Assembly (NCBI GenBank): GCA_025362035.1
Contig: JANYIN010000126.1
Span: 1-64,000 of the forward strand
Length of the DNA stretch: 64,000 bases
Direction of reading: 5' to 3'
Source: Gemmatimonadaceae bacterium
GTDB lineage: Bacteria > Gemmatimonadota > Gemmatimonadetes > Gemmatimonadales > Gemmatimonadaceae
The notes under the pieces were generated by a model. That model saw only the letters and a program-made list of their open reading frames with translations, did no database searches and had not been told where the DNA came from. This document shows, piece after piece, positions 28,068 to 36,326 of the stretch. Both the position numbers and the translations under genes were made by a program. Numbering within the stretch: position 1 is the first letter of the stretch; each line of letters starts with the position of its first letter.

Positions 28068-29782
28068 TGACGGCCAATGGCTGGCTCCAGATTCTTTTCT
28101 TCAGTTTGGCCATCTTCGCTGTGGCAAAGCCGCTTGGTCTCTATCTCGTGGCGGTCTACGACGGTCGCGTGCGATGGCTCGGTCCGATCGAACGCGGAGT
28201 GTATGCACTCTCTGACGTGGATCCTGACGAGGATCAGCACTGGACGCGCTATGCGGGCTCGATGCTGCTGTTCAGTCTCGCGACGATGCTGCTCACCTAC
28301 GCGGTATTGCGGCTGCAACATCTGCTGCCGCTGAATCCGCAGCATCTCCCGGCAGTCACGGACCGCCAGTCGTTCGAGACGGCGGCCTCCTTCACCACGA
28401 ACACCAACTGGCAGTCGTATTCGGGCGAGTCGACGATGTCGTACTTCTCGCAAATGACGCAGCTCGCGTATCACAACTTCGTGTCGGCCGCTGTCGGCAT
28501 GGGCATCGCGGTCGCGTTCGTGCGTGGACTGGCACGCCAATCCGCCGGGAAGCTCGGCAACTTCTGGGCAGATCTCGTGCGCGGGACGCTGTACGTCCTG
28601 TTGCCGCTCTCACTCGTGTTTTCCCTGGTGCTCGTGCATCAGGGCGTGATCCAGAATTTCACGCCGTATCTGAACCTCACCACGCTCGAAGGCGCGAAGC
28701 AGACGCTGGCCATGGGCCCCGTCGCCAGCCAGGAAGCGATCAAGCAACTCGGAACAAATGGTGGCGGCTTCTTCAATGCGAACAGCGCGCACCCATTCGA
28801 GAATCCCACGCCCTGGAGCAACTTCTGGGCGATGTTCCTCATCTTCGCCATTCCGTCCGGTCTCGTGTGGATGTTTGGCAGGATGATTGGCAACCGGAGA
28901 CACGGCTGGGCCGTGTGGGCGGCGATGTTTCTCCTGTTCTTCAGCGGAGTGTCCACCGTCTACTGGGCTGAAGCTCGGGGCAATCCGATTCACGCTACGG
29001 CCGGCGTCAACATGCTCGCCAGTGCGACGCAACCGGGCGGCAACATGGAAGGCAAGGAGGTGCGCTTCGGCATCGTCAACTCCGCCTTGTTCGCCACGAT
29101 CACGACCGATGCGTCGTGCGGCGCCGTGAACGCGATGCACGATTCATTCACGCCACTTGGTGGTCTCGTTCCGTTGCTCAACATTCAACTCGGTGAGGTC
29201 ATCTTTGGAGGCGTAGGCGCCGGCCTCTACGGCATGCTCGCGATGATCGTGCTGACGGTGTTCATCGCGGGCCTGATGGTCGGACGCACCCCCGAGTACC
29301 TGGGCAAGAAGATTCAGGCGCGCGAAATCCAGATGGTCATGCTTTTCGCCCTGCTGTCGTCATTGATCATTCTGGGCATGACGGCCCTCTCGGTCATTCT
29401 TCCCGCGGGACTCGCTGAATTGAACAACAGCGGGCCGCACGGGTTCTCCGAAATCCTCTATGCGTTCAGCTCAGCCTTCGGCAACAACGGCAGCGCGTTC
29501 GGGGGACTGACAGGTACGACCTACTACTACAACACGATGCTTGCGGTCACGATGCTCTTCGGCCGCTTCGGGCTGATCGTCCCGGTGCTCGCACTCGCTG
29601 GCTTCATGGCGGAGAAGAAAATCGTGCCGGAGTCGATCGGCACGTTCCCGGTGACGGGTCCGCTCTTCGTGCTGCTTCTCATCGGAGTGATCCTGATCGT
29701 GGGCGCGCTCACCTTCTTCCCGGCGCTCGCCCTTGGGCCGATCGTCGAGCACTTCCTGATGGATGCCGGGAGGCTCTTCTAA
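28067..29782 (+). CDS. kdpA: KdpA1, potassium-selective subunit of Kdp-ATPase
   Basis: A 571-residue SKT-family channel-like protein with about ten membrane helices. The ATG at 28067 overlaps the kdpF stop. All four selectivity-filter segments resemble E. coli KdpA: filter [15 protein letters not shown] (TNTN at 111-114, Q116 kept), filter [22 protein letters not shown], filter [21 protein letters not shown] and filter [16 protein letters not shown]. The GRFG segment preceding the last helices is present. KdpA binds K+ and passes it to KdpB in the pump. It follows kdpF and is separated from kdpB by one base. This is the conventional, filter-complete KdpA, in contrast to the second copy at 34617. 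Confidence 0.97.
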   Translation: MTANGWLQILFFSLAIFAVAKPLGLYLVAVYDGRVRWLGPIERGVYALSDVDPDEDQHWTRYAGSMLLFSLATMLLTYAVLRLQHLLPLNPQHLPAVTDRQSFETAASFTTNTNWQSYSGESTMSYFSQMTQLAYHNFVSAAVGMGIAVAFVRGLARQSAGKLGNFWADLVRGTLYVLLPLSLVFSLVLVHQGVIQNFTPYLNLTTLEGAKQTLAMGPVASQEAIKQLGTNGGGFFNANSAHPFENPTPWSNFWAMFLIFAIPSGLVWMFGRMIGNRRHGWAVWAAMFLLFFSGVSTVYWAEARGNPIHATAGVNMLASATQPGGNMEGKEVRFGIVNSALFATITTDASCGAVNAMHDSFTPLGGLVPLLNIQLGEVIFGGVGAGLYGMLAMIVLTVFIAGLMVGRTPEYLGKKIQAREIQMVMLFALLSSLIILGMTALSVILPAGLAELNNSGPHGFSEILYAFSSAFGNNGSAFGGLTGTTYYYNTMLAVTMLFGRFGLIVPVLALAGFMAEKKIVPESIGTFPVTGPLFVLLLIGVILIVGALTFFPALALGPIVEHFLMDAGRLF

Positions 29783-29783
29783 C

Positions 29784-31856
29784 GTGGCAACGCAGAGACG
29801 ACCCCTGTTCGATCCGCCCATCGTTCGGCGCGCATCGCGCGATGCATTCGCGAAGCTCGGCCCACGGCACATGGTGCGAAACCCGGTGATGTTCGTCGTG
29901 CTCATCGGCAGCATTCTCACTACGCTCGTACTGTTCCGCGATGTGGCCATCGGCAGAGGCGACATCGGATTCACGCTGCAGATCGCGGTGTGGCTGTGGG
30001 TCACCGTCATCTTCGCGAATTTCGCCGAGGCAATGGCGGAAGGACGCGGCAAGGCGCAGGCGGACACGCTCCGCAAGGCCCGCACGGAAACGACCGCCAA
30101 GCGTCTCGTCTCATCCGACGACTTGAAGAACACGCAAGTCGTTGCCGCACCGGATCTTCGCCGAGGCGATCTGGTGCTGTGTCTGCCGGGTGACGTAATT
30201 CCCAGCGACGGCGAGGTCGTGGAAGGGGTCGCGTCGGTGGACGAGTCGGCGATTACCGGTGAGTCCGCGCCCGTGGTGCGCGAGAGCGGCGGCGATCGCT
30301 CCGCGGTCACCGGTGGCACGAAGGTACTGTCGGATCACCTCGTGATCGAGATCAAGGCGAACCCCGGCGAAACGTTTCTCGATCGCATGATTGCGCTCGT
30401 GGAAGGCGCGTCGCGTCAGAAGACGCCCAACGAAATTGCATTGACGATTCTGTTGTCCGGGCTGACGATCATCTTTCTGCTCGCCGTCGTCACACTGCAG
30501 CCATTTGCCATCTATAGTGGCGCGCCGGTGGCGATCCCTGTGCTGATCGCCCTACTCGTGTGTCTGATTCCCACCACGATTGGCGGCTTGCTCTCTGCAA
30601 TCGGCATTGCCGGCATGGATCGCATGATCCAGCAGAATGTCATCGCGATGAGTGGTCGCGCCGTGGAGGCGGCGGGCGACGTCAATACGTTACTGCTCGA
30701 CAAAACGGGAACGATCACGTTGGGCAACCGTCAGGCCGCCGAGTTCATTCCGGTGGCCGCAGGCGATATCAAGGATCTCGCTGATCTGGCGCAGCTCTCG
30801 TCGCTGCCGGACGAGACGCCGGAAGGCCGGAGCATCGTGGTGCTCGCGAAAGAGAAGTTCGGCCTGCGCGGCCGCGATGTCGGCAGCACGGCTGACCATC
30901 GCCAGGGAATGGAATTCGTACCGTTCAGCGCGATGACGCGGATGAGCGGAGTGAACGACGGCGCGCACCAAGTACGAAAAGGCGCCGCGGATGCGGTAGT
31001 GAAGTGGGTGCGCGAGCATGGTGGAACGATACCGGCGGATCTCGATGCAGCCGTGTCTCGTGTCGCCAGCGAGGGGGGCACGCCACTCGTGGTGGCCGAG
31101 CGAACCAACGGCCCGGCACATGTCGTCGGTGTGATCTACCTCAAGGACATCGTGAAGGGCGGCATGCGCGAACGATTCGACCGGCTGCGCGCCATGGGCA
31201 TTCGCACGGTCATGATCACCGGCGACAATCCGCTCACCGCGGCGGCCATCGCGCAGGAAGCTGGCGTGGATGACTTCCTGGCCGAGGCGACACCAGAAGA
31301 CAAGATGGCGCTCATCAAGCGGGAACAGAGCGGCGGCAAGCTCGTGGCGATGACCGGCGACGGCACCAACGACGCGCCGGCCTTGGCGCAGGCCGATGTC
31401 GGCGTGGCGATGAATACCGGCACGCAGGCGGCGAAGGAGGCGGGCAACATGATCGACCTCGACTCCAATCCGACGAAGCTCATCGAGGTGGTGGAGATCG
31501 GGAAGCAGCTGCTCATGACGCGCGGCTCGCTCACGACGTTCTCGATTGCGAACGACGTGGCGAAATACTTCGCCATCATACCCGCGATGTTCGTGGCCAC
31601 GTACCCGCCGCTCCAGGCACTCAACGTCATGCGGCTCCACTCGTCGCAGTCGGCGATCCTGGCGAGCGTGATCTTCAATGCGCTCATCATCATTGCGCTC
31701 ATTCCGCTGGCACTGCGCGGTGTCAAATACCGCCCCGCGCCCGCCGGCGTGATTCTGCGGCGCAATCTCTTCGTGTACGGGTTCGGCGGCCTCGTGGCGC
31801 CCTTCGTGGGCATCAAGGCGATCGACATGCTGCTCGTACTCGTCCATCTCGCGTGA
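29784..31856 (+). CDS. kdpB: KdpB, ATPase subunit of the potassium pump (only copy in the window)
   Basis: A 690-residue P-type ATPase from GTG 29784, one base after the kdpA stop; GGGAGG at 29768-29773 is a matching ribosome-binding site. An in-frame ATG at 29763 would put that site inside the gene and is disfavoured. The phosphorylated Asp is D306 in DKTGT (E. coli D307). TGES at 158-161 contains S161, which corresponds to Ser162, the residue whose phosphorylation inhibits E. coli KdpB at high K+. The hinge motif is [21 protein letters not shown]. With KdpA and KdpC it couples ATP hydrolysis to K+ import at the inner membrane. No second kdpB exists in the window although kdpA and kdpC are each present twice. 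Confidence 0.97.
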   Translation: MATQRRPLFDPPIVRRASRDAFAKLGPRHMVRNPVMFVVLIGSILTTLVLFRDVAIGRGDIGFTLQIAVWLWVTVIFANFAEAMAEGRGKAQADTLRKARTETTAKRLVSSDDLKNTQVVAAPDLRRGDLVLCLPGDVIPSDGEVVEGVASVDESAITGESAPVVRESGGDRSAVTGGTKVLSDHLVIEIKANPGETFLDRMIALVEGASRQKTPNEIALTILLSGLTIIFLLAVVTLQPFAIYSGAPVAIPVLIALLVCLIPTTIGGLLSAIGIAGMDRMIQQNVIAMSGRAVEAAGDVNTLLLDKTGTITLGNRQAAEFIPVAAGDIKDLADLAQLSSLPDETPEGRSIVVLAKEKFGLRGRDVGSTADHRQGMEFVPFSAMTRMSGVNDGAHQVRKGAADAVVKWVREHGGTIPADLDAAVSRVASEGGTPLVVAERTNGPAHVVGVIYLKDIVKGGMRERFDRLRAMGIRTVMITGDNPLTAAAIAQEAGVDDFLAEATPEDKMALIKREQSGGKLVAMTGDGTNDAPALAQADVGVAMNTGTQAAKEAGNMIDLDSNPTKLIEVVEIGKQLLMTRGSLTTFSIANDVAKYFAIIPAMFVATYPPLQALNVMRLHSSQSAILASVIFNALIIIALIPLALRGVKYRPAPAGVILRRNLFVYGFGGLVAPFVGIKAIDMLLVLVHLA

Positions 31857-31864
31857 GGGCGGAC

Positions 31865-32476
31865 ATGATGCGGAAGCAGGTTCGGCCAGCCATCGTGATG
31901 ACGCTGTTGCTGTGTATTATCACAGGCTTCATCTATCCGGGCGTCGTGACTGGCCTGGCGCAACTCGTATTCAGCCGGCAGGCCAACGGCTCGCTGGTGG
32001 AAGTCAACGGCAGGGTGGTTGGTAGCGCGCTCATCGGGCAGACGTTCATGCAGCCGTACTACTTCCATTCGCGACCGTCGGCTGCGGGCTCCGGCTATGA
32101 CGCTACGGCGTCCGGCGGCACCAACAAAGGGCCGACGGATCGCAAGCTCGCCGATACGCTTGTCGCGCAGGCGATCGACAGCGCTGTGAAGATCGACCAC
32201 GTCACCAAGGGGCAGATCCCCGGGGACATGGTGACGTCATCCGCATCCGGGCTCGATCCGCACATCTCGCCCGAAAACGCGCATCAGCAGGTGCCACGGG
32301 TGGCCACGTCGCGCCGTGTTACCGTCGAGGTGATTCAAGCACTGGTGGACGCGCACACCGAAACGCGGCAGTTCGGTTTCTTCGGGGAACCACGCGTGAA
32401 CGTGCTGCTCCTCAACATCGCGCTCGACAGCGCCTTCAGTCGTATCGACCCAACACGGAAAGGGAGTGCAAAATGA
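31865..32476 (+). CDS. kdpC: KdpC1, subunit of Kdp-ATPase
   Basis: The ATG at 31865 follows the kdpB stop by 8 bp; a GTG at 31853 overlapping that stop is possible. The product is 203 residues: one N-terminal membrane helix (IVMTLLLCIITGFIYPGVVTG) and a soluble domain with GQTFMQPYYFHSRPSAAGSGY, ASGGTNKGPTDRKL, ASGLDPHISPENA and RVNVLLLNIALDSAF. KdpC is a single-span subunit that holds KdpA and KdpB together and aids ATP binding. The SGGTNKGPTDRKL type differs from the SGGSNLGSTNPVL type in KdpC2. The porin ATG overlaps its stop (ATGA). Confidence 0.95.
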   Translation: MMRKQVRPAIVMTLLLCIITGFIYPGVVTGLAQLVFSRQANGSLVEVNGRVVGSALIGQTFMQPYYFHSRPSAAGSGYDATASGGTNKGPTDRKLADTLVAQAIDSAVKIDHVTKGQIPGDMVTSSASGLDPHISPENAHQQVPRVATSRRVTVEVIQALVDAHTETRQFGFFGEPRVNVLLLNIALDSAFSRIDPTRKGSAK

Positions 32477-33906
32477 GACCGCAGCCCGCAGTCGGGGCGC
32501 TTGCCGCCGGACTACTGCTTTTCTCGAGTGAGACAGCATACGCGCAGACATCGTCCGAGGTGCTGCCGCCTTCGACATCGACCCCGGTGACTGGAAGTGC
32601 GTTCATGCCGATCACACTCACGCCGAGACCGGACAGCGCCAGACCGAAGCCGGACCCGTTCGCATTCGGCGACTTCACGTGGGTCAACGGAAACGCTCGC
32701 ACCAAAGACTCTCCGCTCGGCACGGCTAATTTCACTGGAGAATTCCGCGCCGATATCAGCTACATCGGCTCGTTCAATCATCCGTCGGATCACACGCTCG
32801 TGGGAACCTCAGAGAGTGGACGGACGAGTGAAATTCAGGTCCAGCAGCTCGGTGTCGGTGGAGATTTCCACTATGGGCAGGCGCGAGGGCGACTGATGAC
32901 GCAGTTTGGCCTGTATTCCACGATGACGCCGCGCAACGACGCGAGTCCCGGACGCGGACAATGGAACCTTGCCGACGCGTACCGCTATCTGTCAGAAGCT
33001 TATGGCGGGCGGCACTGGAATGCGATGAACGGCATCAACCTCGACGCCGGCATCTTCATGTCGTACGTAGGGCTGTTCAGCTACTACAACTTTGACAACT
33101 GGGCGTATCAGCCCTCGTACGTGTCGTCCAACACGCCGTGGTTCTTCAATGGACTCCGCCTTCAGGTGTTCACGAGCGACCACCTGAAAATCGAGCCTTG
33201 GCTGGTCAACGGCTGGCAGTCGTATGGCATGTTCAACGAAGCGCCTGGCCTTGGCCTCCAGGTCCTCTGGCGTCCGACGGGCAGTCTGTCGATGTTGTCG
33301 AACTCGTACTACGGGCACGACTGGCTCGGCATTCCCGACCGCATGCGCGTGCACAGTGATAACAGCATCGAGTACAAATACTTCGACCAGCCACGAGGGG
33401 CGTACGACAAGGGCGCATTCTCCCTGACCGTCGATCTCGGATGCGAGTCGGGTGGTGGCGTCAGCTGCAGCAACGGAACCGACGCGAGTCCATCACAGAA
33501 CTTTCTGGGATTCATGCTCTACAACAGGAGCTGGTTCAACAACGACGTGTTCGGCTTGACACTCGGCGGCGGGGCCATGACCAATCCCGGACGCTATCTC
33601 GTCCTCCTGCCGCCGATCAACGGCGCAACAGCCACCTCGGGGACGCCGTACTTCACGGAGAATCCGGGCGATCAGTTCAAGGCGTGGGATTCATCGATCA
33701 CCTTCGACTATATGCCCGACCAGTTCACGACATTCCGGTTCGAGCTGAACCATCGCGAAGCGAACGTGCCCTATTTTTCCGGACCAGGCGGTGTGACCCC
33801 TCCGCTCGGTAACACTGGGCCGTTGGGATCCCTCGTGCCGAACTTCACGCCGGATCTGCGCAAGACCGAGACACGACTCAACCTGTCGTTGCTGGTGAAG
33901 ATGTAA
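32473..33906 (+). CDS. Outer-membrane beta-barrel porin (BBP2-like) inside the kdp operon
   Basis: A 477-residue protein starting at an ATG that overlaps the kdpC1 stop (ATGA), so it is translated from the kdp transcript. A signal peptide (LAAGLLLFSSETAYAQ) is followed by a short Pro-rich linker and a barrel: FTWVNGNARTKDSPLGTANFTGEFRAD opens it, aromatic-rich strands GIFMSYVGLFSYYNFDNWAY follow, and the protein ends in NLSLLVKM. The architecture parallels that of the other porin (26454) but with a longer N-terminus and loops such as CESGGGVSCSNG. I infer an outer-membrane entry route for K+ dedicated to the pump; no transport assay is implied. It is followed 6 bp later by kdpC2. Confidence 0.85.
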   Translation: MRPQPAVGALAAGLLLFSSETAYAQTSSEVLPPSTSTPVTGSAFMPITLTPRPDSARPKPDPFAFGDFTWVNGNARTKDSPLGTANFTGEFRADISYIGSFNHPSDHTLVGTSESGRTSEIQVQQLGVGGDFHYGQARGRLMTQFGLYSTMTPRNDASPGRGQWNLADAYRYLSEAYGGRHWNAMNGINLDAGIFMSYVGLFSYYNFDNWAYQPSYVSSNTPWFFNGLRLQVFTSDHLKIEPWLVNGWQSYGMFNEAPGLGLQVLWRPTGSLSMLSNSYYGHDWLGIPDRMRVHSDNSIEYKYFDQPRGAYDKGAFSLTVDLGCESGGGVSCSNGTDASPSQNFLGFMLYNRSWFNNDVFGLTLGGGAMTNPGRYLVLLPPINGATATSGTPYFTENPGDQFKAWDSSITFDYMPDQFTTFRFELNHREANVPYFSGPGGVTPPLGNTGPLGSLVPNFTPDLRKTETRLNLSLLVKM

Positions 33907-33912
33907 ACGCCG

Positions 33913-34620
33913 ATGCCGCGCCGTGATGCATCAGGGAGCGAATCGAACGTTGGTCGGGACGCGGCACTCGACACCCAGTGGCGCTCAGGCGCGCTGGTGG
34001 CGCTTCGGTTGACGGTTCTGCTCGTGCTCGTGTGCGGTGTGGGCTATCCGGCGTTGCTATATGGCGCGGCACGACTGGCGTTTCCGAGTCAGGCGGAAGG
34101 GAGCTTGCTGCACGATCAGTGCGGGCGCGTCATCGGGTCTCTGCTCATCGGGCAGTTGTTCGAGGCGCCGCAGTATTTTCACGGTCGTCCGAGCGCGGTC
34201 GCCTACAACGCCGGCAGCTCGGGCGGCTCGAATCTTGGATCCACAAACCCAGTGCTCGCGGATTCACTCGCGGCTCGCGCCATCGCGTTTCGTGAGGCGA
34301 ACGCGCTTGCCCGGGATCGGTCGCTCCCGCCGGATGTCGTCACGGCGAGCGGAAGCGGCATCGACCCCCATGTCTCTCCCGAAATGGCGAACCTCCAGGC
34401 GACTCGGGTACGGCGCGCACGCACGCGCGACCGCGGCGTGTCATTCAGCGCGGAGCAGTTGCAGGAACTCATTGCGGCGCACACGCTGACGCGACAAGCC
34501 GGCATTCTTGGCCAGCCTCGCGTGAACGTACTCGAACTGAATCTTGCGCTCGACTCGCTCGACTCGAACGCACCGATCCACTTCGGTTGTGTTCCAGCAG
34601 CAACTGGCGCGCAAAGGTGA
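33913..34620 (+). CDS. kdpC: KdpC2, second KdpC subunit
   Basis: A 235-residue KdpC-family protein. After a 30-residue polar N-terminal extension comes a membrane helix (LRLTVLLVLVCGVGYPALLYGAA), then QAEGSLL, IGSLLIGQLFEAPQYFHGRPSA, SGGSNLGSTNPVLAD, TASGSGIDPHVSPEMA and RVNVLELNLALDSLD. All are typical KdpC features and they resemble E. coli KdpC (SGGSNLAVSNPEL) more than KdpC1 does. It has no adjacent KdpB. It starts 6 bp after the porin stop, and its own stop overlaps the GTG of kdpA2 (GTGA). A regulatory or alternative-subunit role is speculative. Confidence 0.93.
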   Translation: MPRRDASGSESNVGRDAALDTQWRSGALVALRLTVLLVLVCGVGYPALLYGAARLAFPSQAEGSLLHDQCGRVIGSLLIGQLFEAPQYFHGRPSAVAYNAGSSGGSNLGSTNPVLADSLAARAIAFREANALARDRSLPPDVVTASGSGIDPHVSPEMANLQATRVRRARTRDRGVSFSAEQLQELIAAHTLTRQAGILGQPRVNVLELNLALDSLDSNAPIHFGCVPAATGAQR

Positions 34621-36326
34621 CGAGCTCCGGCGCGCTGCAATATGCGCTCTTTCTCGGCGCCGTCACGGCGCTGGTGCGACCCTTGGGAGCGTACCACGCC
34701 CGCGTCTTTGCCGGCGAGCACACGTGGTTCGATCCGGTGTTTCTGCCGCTGGAACGTGGAATTCACCGGATCGCAGGCATCGATGCGCGCCGGCAAATGT
34801 CGTGGCGCAGCTATGCCGGTGCGTTCGTATCGTTCGGTGGCGTCGGGACGCTGCTGCTTTACGTGATTCTCCGCGTGCAGGTGTGGCTACCGCTCGCGGC
34901 AAACGTTGCAGGCATCACCACTCCGATGACGCCCGACCTCGCGGCCAATACTGCGATCAGTTTCGCGACGACCGCGACGTGGCAGGCATATAGCGGCGAA
35001 ACGACGATGACCTACCTTTCGCAGCTCGTAGGTCTCACGGCGCAGAACTTTATTGCGGCGGCCGCCGGACTGGCCGTGGGTATCGCGTTCATCCGCGGCC
35101 TTGCCAACGAACGATCGAATTCCCTCGGCAATTTCTGGGTCGACGTGGTACGCGCGCTCGTTTGGGTGCTCCTTCCCATGTCGATCATCGGGGGACTGGT
35201 GCTCATCTGGCAAGGTGTGCCGATGACCATCGCCCCGTATCTCGTCGTGACCACGCTCGAAGGCAGCGCGCAGACAATTGCCGCCGGGCCAGTCGCGGCA
35301 CTCGAGTTCATCAAGCAGCTTGGCACTAACGGGGGAGGCTTCTTCAACGCCAATGGCGCACATCCCTTCGAAACCCCCTCGCCCCTGGCCAACCTGCTCG
35401 AACTGCTCGCCATCGCCGTGCTCCCCGCCTCGCTTCCGTACACCTTCGGGCGCATGACCAGACGCGCCCGAGATGGTTGGGTGCTGTACTGCGTGATGGT
35501 CGCATTGTGCATCGGTGCTATTGTCGTCGCGCATCGAGCGGAGCAGCGCGGCACGCCGGCGCTCATGCACGCTACGGGAGCCGCAACTGCACCCAACCTC
35601 GAGGGGAAGGAAGTGCGATTCGGCATTGGCGGTTCCGTGCTGGCGGCGGTGGCTACGTCAATTGGCGCCACGGGCTCGACCAACGCGATGCATGACAGTT
35701 TTACTCCGCTCGGCGGGGCCGTGCCGTTCGCGAACATGCTTCTCGGCGAGATCGCCTTTGGCGGGCTCGGAACAGGATTGATCAGCATTGTACTCGTGGC
35801 GATGCTCGCGCTGTTCATAACAGGCCTGATGATTGGCCGGACGCCGGAGTACCTTCGCAAGGTGATCGGTCCGCCAGAACTGAAGTTGATGATGTGGTAC
35901 CTGCTCGCGGCGCCTGCAGTCGTGCTCGTGTTGACCGCCGCCGCCGTCGCCGTGCCTGCTGGACTGGCGGGGCTGAAATGGAACGGCGGAATGCACGGCT
36001 TCACCGAGATCTTCTTCGCGTACGCGAGCGCGTTCGGGAATAACGGGCAGAGCTTCGCCGGACAGAGCGCGAACACTCCTTTCTGCAACGTCACCACGGC
36101 CATCGCGATGATGGCCGGTCGATTCGGCCTTGTCATCCCCGCGCTGGCGCTCGCAGGACAGCTCGGCTCCGCGCGCACACGAGTCCACGAAGGTGCGGTG
36201 CCGACCGCCACCATGCTGTTTGGGGGTATCGTCCTCGCGACCGCCATCGTGATGGGCGCGCTCACGTACCTTCCTGCCTTCGCGTTGGGGCCGGTTTCGG
36301 AACACCTGTCCATGAGGGGGCGATGA
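34617..36326 (+). CDS. kdpA: KdpA2, second, filter-divergent KdpA
   Basis: A 569-residue KdpA-family membrane protein from GTG 34617, which overlaps the kdpC2 stop (GTGA) and sits where family proteins begin (ALFLGAVTALVRPLG). A TTG at 34587 would add unmatched residues. Filter I reads ATTATWQAYSGET: both Asn of TNTN are replaced (residues 117-121), while WQ and YSGE remain. Filter II is [20 protein letters not shown], filter [21 protein letters not shown] (SCGAV becomes ATGST), filter IV ASAFGNNGQSFAGQ. The AGRFG motif is intact. The core fold and most glycine residues are intact, so it may still bind a cation but with altered selectivity. There is no cognate kdpB next to it. Its stop overlaps the KdpD-N start (ATGA). 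Confidence 0.95.
   Translation: MTSSGALQYALFLGAVTALVRPLGAYHARVFAGEHTWFDPVFLPLERGIHRIAGIDARRQMSWRSYAGAFVSFGGVGTLLLYVILRVQVWLPLAANVAGITTPMTPDLAANTAISFATTATWQAYSGETTMTYLSQLVGLTAQNFIAAAAGLAVGIAFIRGLANERSNSLGNFWVDVVRALVWVLLPMSIIGGLVLIWQGVPMTIAPYLVVTTLEGSAQTIAAGPVAALEFIKQLGTNGGGFFNANGAHPFETPSPLANLLELLAIAVLPASLPYTFGRMTRRARDGWVLYCVMVALCIGAIVVAHRAEQRGTPALMHATGAATAPNLEGKEVRFGIGGSVLAAVATSIGATGSTNAMHDSFTPLGGAVPFANMLLGEIAFGGLGTGLISIVLVAMLALFITGLMIGRTPEYLRKVIGPPELKLMMWYLLAAPAVVLVLTAAAVAVPAGLAGLKWNGGMHGFTEIFFAYASAFGNNGQSFAGQSANTPFCNVTTAIAMMAGRFGLVIPALALAGQLGSARTRVHEGAVPTATMLFGGIVLATAIVMGALTYLPAFALGPVSEHLSMRGR

Noticed and set aside
29763-29783. ATG at 29763 as the kdpB start
   Set aside because: It overlaps the kdpA stop region and contains the ribosome-binding site GGGAGG that better serves GTG 29784.
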